From the NCBI GenBank assembly GCA_021014945.1, contig MU266460.1:1-64000 (forward strand): a DNA stretch of 64,000 bases, given 5' to 3'. The position numbers were made by a program, and so were the translations under genes. Position 1 is the first letter of the stretch. Each line of letters starts with the position of its first letter. The DNA is from Leucogyrophana mollusca (taxonomy: Eukaryota; Basidiomycota; Agaricomycetes; Boletales). Of the stretch, positions 57,141 through 64,000 are shown in pieces. Below the pieces are notes generated by a model that made no database searches, was not told where the DNA came from, and saw only the letters and a list, made by a program, of their open reading frames with translations.

Positions 57141-58200
57141 CTATGTTTCAACGCTCGAGACTAGGATTAAGCTCTGCATCACAACTGAGGTCAGGATCGT
57201 CATGGGCGCATCAAGAGTAGATGAACAGCACATGTTTGCACCCACGAGATAACGGATTGTTCCAGTCACGATTTCGGTCTTCATGATCCTCAGAGCACTC
57301 GGCACGCATGTCCTGACTGGCGAAGTAACGGGACAAGAATGGCTGGTAGATGACATTCCGGTCCCTCAGGACTCGGAGGATAGGCTTCATGTCACCTTGA
57401 CTCCAGTACCTATCACGGTCACCGAGATGCTCCGCGGCAAAGCGCGACCGAGGGCATCCGCATGAGTCGGTATGCGAGTCGGTACTAGCGCTTCCGGTTC
57501 ACCAGTTATGCAACAGCAACCCGTCCTGTGCTGCAAATAACAAAAAGAACGGTGAAGCGGGTCCGCTGGGTCACCAGAGAGTCCTTATAGAATGAAAATG
57601 ACCAGTATGGACATGCGCGCTCAATGACAACTGTAGGAAAAGCCATTTGCCCCACCACGGCACTTTTTCATGAGAAATGCTTCCGTTTGGGACCTTGGAA
57701 GACAGTTGTGCCTTATGATCTCGAGTGGTCACTGGGCTCCGAGTCCCGACTGTACATACGCGTTATCGTAAGATTGGGGCATCGCCTTCAAATTCGGCGC
57801 TTCAGAGTCAGCCGAGTGTCCAGCTTTCATTGCATCCTCAGGGTTTTCCTCCAGAGCCGCATCATAAAATCAAAGAAATTGCGATACAGTGGGAAGTGAT
57901 CAATATATCAACAAAATTCAGCATAGCATAAGCACAAGGAAGAAAGAAACAGGCTCGCGTACAGCTTATACACCGCCCTCCTTTCGGTCGCCAAGTCGAC
58001 CCACGATATCATATCATCTTTTCAGAGCTGTACGTTATTCGGCGCCAAACCTGACCGAACCGAAAATCATAAATAGGTGCGCGATTTCACCAGTTATCGC
58101 CATTCCTTTACCCCCGACTTGAGCCAGGAACTCAGCTCACCAACTACACCTTCTACCTAGCAGTCGTGCGCCCTACCCTCTCGGTTACACTCCCCACGAA
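57141..58200. other. Intergenic with weak coding-like fragment
   Basis: A plus frame at 57283-57465 (GTHVLTGEVTGQEWLVDDIP.., ending KARPRASA-stop) reads somewhat like a protein end but has no upstream partner. The rest shows nothing I can support. Confidence 0.3.
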
Positions 58201-58208
58201 TATAAAAG
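58201..58208 (+). promoter_or_regulatory. TATA box of the peroxidase gene
   Basis: TATAAAAG, 75 bases before the ATG at 58276, followed by a pyrimidine-rich leader. Confidence 0.7.
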
Positions 58209-58275
58209 CACCCTTTCGACTTCGCTTTACGACTCACTACTTTTCGCCCCTTCGTTCTTCGCACATTCGCAAACC

Positions 58276-59106
58276 ATGTCTTTCACGACTTCAGCATCAG
58301 AGTCCATCAAGACTGCTCCTCACACACACTGTCACGGTAAATGCCCCATTACGGGCAACACCCACGAGTTCTGCCCACCGCAAGCGGGTGACGTTCGTTC
58401 ACCCTGCCCAGCATTGAACACCCTCGCGAACCATGGCTATATGTAAGTCCCACCGATATCTTCCCTTTGGTTCAACAGCTGATTCACTTACCACAGACCG
58501 CGTAATGGCAAACATATCAAAATCCATGAACTTGTTGATGGTCTCAAGAAAGGCTTTCACCTGTCTAGCGTCCTGGCACACATACTTGCGATCGGTGCGG
58601 TGTGGATTCTTGGCCAGTTCCGATCGATGTCCCTCTCGGATCTCGCTCGTCATAACTTGATTGAGCATGACGCATCCCTCGTTCACGACGATGACCTGGA
58701 TGAATCCGAATACGCATCAACCAAAGTCGATCCAACTCTGTTGGAGGACCTCTGCGAACAGGCAGGACAGGTATTGCCCAATCGCATAACGACGGAGGAT
58801 GTTGCCAGAATACGAGTCAAAAGGGAAGCAGTGTGCCGCCGTTTGGACACTAGGCATGCCGAGATCGCGCGCGGGGAGATGGCTGTCGCGCTTGGTGTCC
58901 TTGGAGGGGCGGACGCAGACAAGGCTGGAGTGGAGATTGAGACGTTGCACTTCTGGTTGAAGAATGAACGCTTACCGGTGGGATGGTCGCCAAGCCATAC
59001 CCAGGGCCTCTTGAAGACGATCAGGATGACTAGCTACATCCGACACCGGATGGCCCAGCTGAAGGCACAATCCGCACCACCCGCTCCCGTCAAGGCCTGG
59101 CTATAA
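58276..59106 (+). CDS. Heme-thiolate peroxidase, chloroperoxidase family, 258 aa
   Basis: Two exons, 58276-58442 and 58497-59106, sum to 777 nt. SPCPALNTLANHGYIPRNGK holds the PCP motif whose Cys is the axial thiolate of the heme; IEHDASLVHDD holds the Glu-His-Asp acid-base group in the form seen in chloroperoxidase rather than the EGD of long peroxygenases. The C-terminal helical part ends with HFWLKNERLPVGWSPS. Such enzymes use H2O2 for halogenation, peroxidation or oxygen insertion. Two further Cys-x-Cys/His motifs lie near the N-terminus (HTHCHGKCPITG). There is no signal peptide, so secretion is not supported; a hydrophobic stretch (SSVLAHILAIGAVWILG) lies in the fold. Short form, common in agaricomycetes. 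Confidence 0.9.
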
Positions 59107-59760
59107 CTCCTTCATTGACCCAGTTATCCACAGGGTGACATCGTAGTGTGGTCCCAATTCCTTTTATTTATTTCTCCTGGCCACGGCTGAGCGACTGCCT
59201 GTCGTTGCAGAGTTCTGGTGACTTATTCACTTAACTTATTCGCTCTATCGCGTATTATAACCCGAAAGTACGATAATCGGTACCACACTAGTTTCTTCAT
59301 TTTCTTGTTAGCACATTCCTAGTTTTTCGGATTTTCGAAGGCCATAGCACATTGACGCATTTATTTATTTCGAGCATGTACCTTTACGAGATTTGACGAG
59401 AAACGAATGTTACGCCTTCTTGACCACAATTCAATTCGTCGAAAGTGAGCTCAGGGTAAAACAGCAGATAGAGATCAAATGGCTGGCAAGTATTGTCGAC
59501 GTTGACGTTGAGCAATGACTGTTGAGGAAAGCTGAGAAGAGTTGGCGACTCGGGAGGCCCCGGAATCAGTCTCCCGAAACGATCGCACGCTCCCGACGCC
59601 ATCCGATGACCACTCTGTCATCACGTGGCAAGAGTAGCAATGGCTTTCCGAGTTTGACCCGTACCAGGTCACCCAAAGTGTGCAAAGCACCGTTTGAGGT
59701 GTTGCGTGTAACTAAGTTTGGATCTCCCGTATGCTTCCTTCCTCAAGGTCACGGGTGTTG
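59107..59760. other. Intergenic, nothing seen
   Basis: Contains the peroxidase 3' flank and the upstream region of the formate dehydrogenase gene. No supported frame. Confidence 0.4.
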
Positions 59761-59761
59761 G

Positions 59762-59769
59762 TATATAAG
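59762..59769 (+). promoter_or_regulatory. TATA box of formate dehydrogenase
   Basis: TATATAAG, 119 bases before the start at 59881, with CT-rich sequence between. Confidence 0.6.
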
Positions 59770-59880
59770 GCTCAAGTGTGAAGCCTCCTACACTACCACC
59801 CGCACCTCAGCCAGGCTAGAATATAATTACTCCTAAAGCTACTCTCTTGTCTATAGTTCACTAACTTTCAATCCTAAGCC

Positions 59881-61707
59881 ATGAAGGTAAATTGGTCATG
59901 GCGCAATAATCGAGTCGATCGACTGACGATTATGCCCAGGTTCTTGCTATCCTTTACCGCGGGGCCAAAGCTGCGACCGCAGAGCCTCGTCTTTTGGGAA
60001 CGGTCGAGAATCAGGTATTCATAAGTTTTGTAGGCCTTCCCTGCCTAGACTAACTGGGAAGAAAGCTCGGCCTTCGCTCATGGCTCAGTTCTTTGGGTCA
60101 CGAACTGGTGGTATGTTGTATAGCTACTTGCGATGAACACCTTGGCCGATAAAATTGTCAAACAGGTTTCCGACGACAAGGAAGGCCCTAATAGCGACTT
60201 CCAGAAACACATCGCAGACGTGAGTGCTCGACGCGCGTTTGTGTATCATATCAGGCGTCCTGAACGTGGTCCAGGCCGAAGTTCTGATCACGACTCCTTT
60301 CCATCCCGGCTACCTTACCGCAGATCTCATGGAGAAAGTATGGATATCGCGACTTGGCACATCGGCTTGCTGCTAACCACATTCTTTAGGCCAAGAACCT
60401 GAAGATTTGCATCACCGCTGGTGTCGGATCGGACCACATTGATCTGAACGCTGCAGTCAAGAAGAACGTTGAAGTGCTCGAAGTAAGGCCGAGTTTCATC
60501 CACCCACACTGTCATTAGCTGATCATTGTTGTAAAGGTATCCGGATCCAACGTCACATCCGTCGCTGAGCACGTCGTAATGTCGATCCTCCTGCTTGTCA
60601 GGAACTTCGTGCCTGCCCACGAGGTCAGTATGCGTGTGCCGCCTGCTTACGGTCTTTAATGGGCAACAAAACAGATGATCGAGCGCGGTGACTGGCAAGT
60701 GTCAGATATTGCACGCAACGCTTTCGACTTGGAAAACAAGGTTATTGGTACCATTGGTGCTGGACGTATCGGATACCGTGTGCTGCAGCGGCTCGTGCCT
60801 TTTGACCCAAAGGAACTTTTGTATTACGATTACGCCCCTCTCCCTGACGGTGAGTCGTGTCATCGAACGGGCTCACACTAATTGACGATCTGCCCCAGCT
60901 GTGGCCAAATCTGTGAACGTCCGCAGGGTGGAAGATCTGAAGGTTTGCATTAATGAACAGCGCGCTTGAACACACTGACTAATCACCTCTTGCGCTCTAG
61001 GAATTCGTCTCTCAGGTACTTAACCTTCCTATACGATATCATACCTACCTAACTTGTGCCTTCCAGTGTGATGTTGTCACCGTGAACTGCCCCCTTCATG
61101 AAGGCACCCATGGCCTTGTAAATGCGGAACTGCTATCACACTTCAAAAAGGTATGGTGGTGCGATCACCGTGATTATGGTCTAGATCTCACCCCTGTGCC
61201 TGCAGGGATCTTGGCTTGTTAACACGGCTCGCGGCGCTATCTGTGACAAAGATGCAGTTGCACAGGCTCTCAAAAGCGGTCATTTGAATGGTCAGTATTG
61301 TGTGAATATATCACAGCCTCGTTGTCTCATGTCAATGTGCGCAGGGTATGCTGGTGATGTTTGGAACGTCCAACCTGCACCCAAGGATCACATCTGGCGC
61401 TCGATGAAGAATGCTCTTGGTGGCGGAAATGGAATGGTTCCTCACTACTCCGGAACTACTCTCGATGCGCAGGCACGGTACGCCCAAGGAACGAGGAGTA
61501 TCTTGGAAAATTACCTTACCGGCAAGCCTCAAGATCCCCAAAACATTATTGTCGGCCAAGGTAAGACGACCATGCACACAACATCCTTGCGGTTCTGACG
61601 ATCTGGACATATTCACAGGGAAGTACGAGAGCAAAGCCTGTGAGTACCTTCCTTTGCCACGATTATTAGCTGCTGAATTATGCTTCCCTTCAGATGGCCA
61701 GCGTTGA
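59881..61707 (+). CDS. FDH: NAD-dependent formate dehydrogenase, 358 aa
   Basis: Oxidises formate to CO2 with NAD+. Fifteen exons sum to 1077 nt: 59881-59886, 59940-60014, 60066-60110, 60166-60219, 60275-60337, 60390-60482, 60537-60623, 60675-60849, 60899-60942, 61001-61015, 61067-61150, 61206-61290, 61345-61560, 61619-61639 and 61694-61707. [29 protein letters not shown] and [16 protein letters not shown] are diagnostic of [19 protein letters not shown] is the NAD site, [16 protein letters not shown] and [15 protein letters not shown] the catalytic domain with its Arg, and [16 protein letters not shown] has the active-site His. The protein ends KYESKAYGQR. It is probably cytosolic. In wood decayers FDH removes formate made from oxalate and supplies NADH (family knowledge). 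Exons of 6, 15 and 14 nt are present. Confidence 0.95.
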
Positions 61708-61910
61708 TGCCAACGTGAATGTAGTAGATCTTGTAGAGTTACGACATGTATCGACCTTGTATTATTCCCAAATTCTACAGTGCAGTGAGACTCAAGGACC
61801 TCCTTACTGACGTCGTTTGACTTGTGGAGCTTGTGTTCAGTCAATGGAGAGATGGCTGCACATGTGTCCATTTTATTGTGAGCAGTCCTGTGAGTCTAGA
61901 TCTACGTCTG

Positions 61911-64000
61911 TCAAGCCACTACAGTAAGAGTCGTATTCAGGAACGTCTCTTCACTTGTGCCAACATTTATCGCAAATTGGCCAGGCTCGACAACCCACTT
62001 CCCACCCATGCTCCAGACCGCTAACTGCGAAGAGGTGACCTGAATTGTAACCGTCTGGGAAGTGCCCGCCCTGATAGAGTCTCGTCAGTGAGAGCAATAT
62101 TGAGGAGTGTCGAGAAATAACTCTCACGGAATGTCGACTTTAGTGAAGCCGATGAGTTCCATGTTCGGTGTCACTACGGAACTGACCACATCCGTCATGT
62201 AGACCTTCGGCACATTCAGTTTTGTTATGTCTGCGCTTATAGATGGCGACGGACGTACCTGGACCACTTCTTTACCATCCATGGCCCCGGTATTATGAAC
62301 GGTCACCGACACATTGAAGTCTTCGGTCGTACTGATAGTAGGGCTAGACAGTTTTAAGTCGGTGCTATTGTGATGATGAGCGCTGTGAGATAACCGTTAT
62401 GCACATATTATACCGGACGTACTAGTTGAAGGTCGTGTAACTCAACCCGCGCCCAAAGCTCCATGTGGGAACTGGGGTGTCCAAAACGTACTATCCGAAG
62501 CACAGTGACGCAAATCAGCGGTTCTGAGTTCTACCAAGTCGGTGATTCCCTGACCTGATGTCCGAACACTAATGTTCCATTGGGTGTTATATACCCTGGG
62601 TCGATCGGCCGAGCACCCTTGAGGTAGTTGTAAAAAACGGGGGTTGTGGCAACACTCCGGGGGAAAGAGACCGGGAGCTTGCCTACAAAGGTTAAATGTC
62701 AGCGCACAGAGCGAAAAATGGGTGAAATGGGATATACCAGAAGGGTTGACAGCTCCAAATATGATTTCGGCGATGGCCAGTCCACCGAGTTCGCCGGGAT
62801 AAAACTGCTGCAAAACGGCATCCACATCTGAAGTGATGCATTCGGGAGTAAGGTGATTGGGCGGGGTGCATGCGAGATCCTACTCACTCTCTTGAATCCA
62901 CGGGTTCGTGACAGGTTTTCCGCTCACAAAGACAACAATAGTTGGTGTTCCAGTAGCTTGGATAGCTTGTACCAAAGGGAACTGTGCTCCGACTAGGCTG
63001 AGGTCGGACAAGTCAACGTGCTCGCCAGTCGTAGCATTGGTGCCAGGAGTCCAAAGCAATGTTTGATCCAGCGACCAGGTGCCCACCATAACGATAGCGA
63101 CGTCAGATTCTTTCGCCGCAGCGATGGCTGCGGGGAACTCGGACTCGTCGTTGGACCAAAGTTTGCATCCTTCTGCAAAGTTGATCTTTACGGAGGTGTT
63201 CGCTAAGAATTCGGTGAAACCGTCAAGAGGCGAGATGCCGTTGTTGGAAGCGTTGAAGAAGACATAGTCGCCGAACTAGTCAGAGTATCAGCGTCCACGA
63301 TACAGCGAGTGGGCCGCAGAGTCACTTACAGTGACTCGGTCAGTTTGCGGTCCGATAAGAGCAATAGAACTGATATCTGTGCTCAGAGGGAGGACGTTTC
63401 CCTTATTTTCCAGGAGAATAATAGCTTCGCGCTCCATCTGATGAAGAAGGTCTCGAGTCGCTTGAGTGCGCATGGTTTCGGCATAATCTGGGTACGGGTA
63501 TGGATCTGCATGGGGTCACAATGTCAGAAGGAAAAGTGTGCAAAGTACAGTAAGAGTGTCAACGCACTCTCGAAAAGCCCAAGCGCGAACTTCGTTCTCA
63601 GCACGGTCTTCACTGTCTCGTCGACATAGCTGATATCGACGGTGCCATTTGCGATTTGACCTTGGGTGTGATATTAGCAGCCCGCTGGGATCTACTGATA
63701 CAAAGGACATCGCTGCTTGGCTGACCTGGCAAAGTGAGATAGGTGTATGTTCCGCCGCCCATCTCTCCGCTGAGGCCATGCTCGAGAGCAACTTTGGCAG
63801 CGCACTCTCGGGTGGCGCAAACTTGATGCAATGTGATTAGAAGGTCGACAGAGCCAGCATCGGAGGTCACGAAGTACTGATATCCCCACTCGCCACGGAG
63901 CTGCAAACGGACATGAGTGCGGAGAGTGGGCCAGAAACAGAAAGTGTGATCGTACAATATCAGTTAGGAGATCTGTGGCGCTCAGCATTAGCCTTCTCAA
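61911..64000 (-). CDS. Glycoside hydrolase family 3 (beta-glucosidase/xylosidase), 5' end off right edge
   Basis: Runs on the minus strand into the right edge; the N-terminal part is missing. From the edge: WGYQYFVTSDAGSVDLL with the nucleophile Asp in TSD, LSGEMGGGTYTYLTLP, KTVLRTKFALGLFENPYPYP, REAIILLENKGNVLPLS, ISSIALIGPQTDRVTFGDY, FPAAIAAAKESDVAIVMVGT and PTIVVFVSGKPVTNPW, then QQFYPGELGGLAIAEIIFG, and a C-terminal fibronectin-III-like domain ending QVTSSQLAVWSMGGKWVVEP..TTLTVVA-stop at 61911. Several 50-70 nt introns interrupt it; I did not fix all of them (clear ones at about 63775-63711, 63345-63292 and 62887-62826). Acts on beta-linked glucosides or xylosides; the exact substrate is not decided. 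Probably secreted, but the signal peptide lies outside. Converges on formate dehydrogenase. Confidence 0.88.

Noticed and set aside
1..64000. Transposon, retroelement, CRISPR, rRNA or secondary-metabolite cluster
   Set aside because: No reverse transcriptase, transposase, terminal repeats, repeat-spacer arrays, rRNA sequence, or PKS/NRPS/terpene synthase core enzymes were seen on either strand.

Overview
This window reads as nuclear DNA of a filamentous basidiomycete, most likely a wood-associated agaricomycete. Genes are split by many 43-80 nt introns with GT..AG ends and lie 0.3-3 kb apart on both strands. Families typical of that group are present: FunK1 fungal-type kinases, F-box/LRR-like proteins, a GPI-anchored 'macrofage activating glycoprotein' type protein, an etherase-like GST pair, a heme-thiolate peroxidase, formate dehydrogenase and a GH3 glucosidase. 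I saw no rRNA, tRNA, CRISPR array or intact transposon. Most gene models below were assembled by hand. Every multi-exon model given as complete sums to a whole number of codons, which is the main support for its splice sites. The order assignment is inference.

Layout. 0-5.6 kb: a partial unknown gene at the left edge, a beta-carbonic anhydrase (1937-2721, minus), degraded coding-like sequence, a broken copy of the edge gene, and a broken 3' end of a cytochrome b5 gene. 6.1-11.6 kb: two related F-box-like proteins flank a six-exon monocarboxylate-type MFS transporter. 11.6-17.5 kb: no credible gene; a 24-bp tandem repeat and a GC-rich field of short degenerate repeats. 17.6-20.6 kb: a coiled-coil protein with an odd GATA-like zinc finger. 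22.5-23.9 kb: the GPI-anchored secreted protein. 26.2-29.5 kb: a precise tandem duplication carrying two GST genes plus one intact and one severed FunK1 3' end. 29.2-33.3 kb: the FunK1 kinase gene and, divergently, an Irc21-like cytochrome b5. 34.4-44.8 kb: two small proteins, an iron-type alcohol dehydrogenase, a large BCAS3-domain protein and a two-finger C2H2 factor with a 2.8-kb upstream gap. 47.6-54.7 kb: an HAD phosphatase, a multi-pass membrane protein, a probable RRN9-like factor, and two tandem SDR genes with identical exon structure. 58.3-64 kb: a chloroperoxidase-type enzyme, a 15-exon NAD formate dehydrogenase and a GH3 gene running off the right edge.

How the genes may work together (inference): GST, SDR pair, Fe-ADH, heme peroxidase, formate dehydrogenase and GH3 fit detoxification and carbon recovery during plant-polymer decay. 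They show no operon-like order and are not a recognisable biosynthetic cluster. The strongest novel-looking observations are structural: the GST/FunK1 tandem duplication with its junction, a second broken fragment of the same cytochrome b5 gene 28 kb away, and GC-AG introns, one of which is GT-AG in the neighbouring paralogue. I did not find a convincing new multi-gene system.
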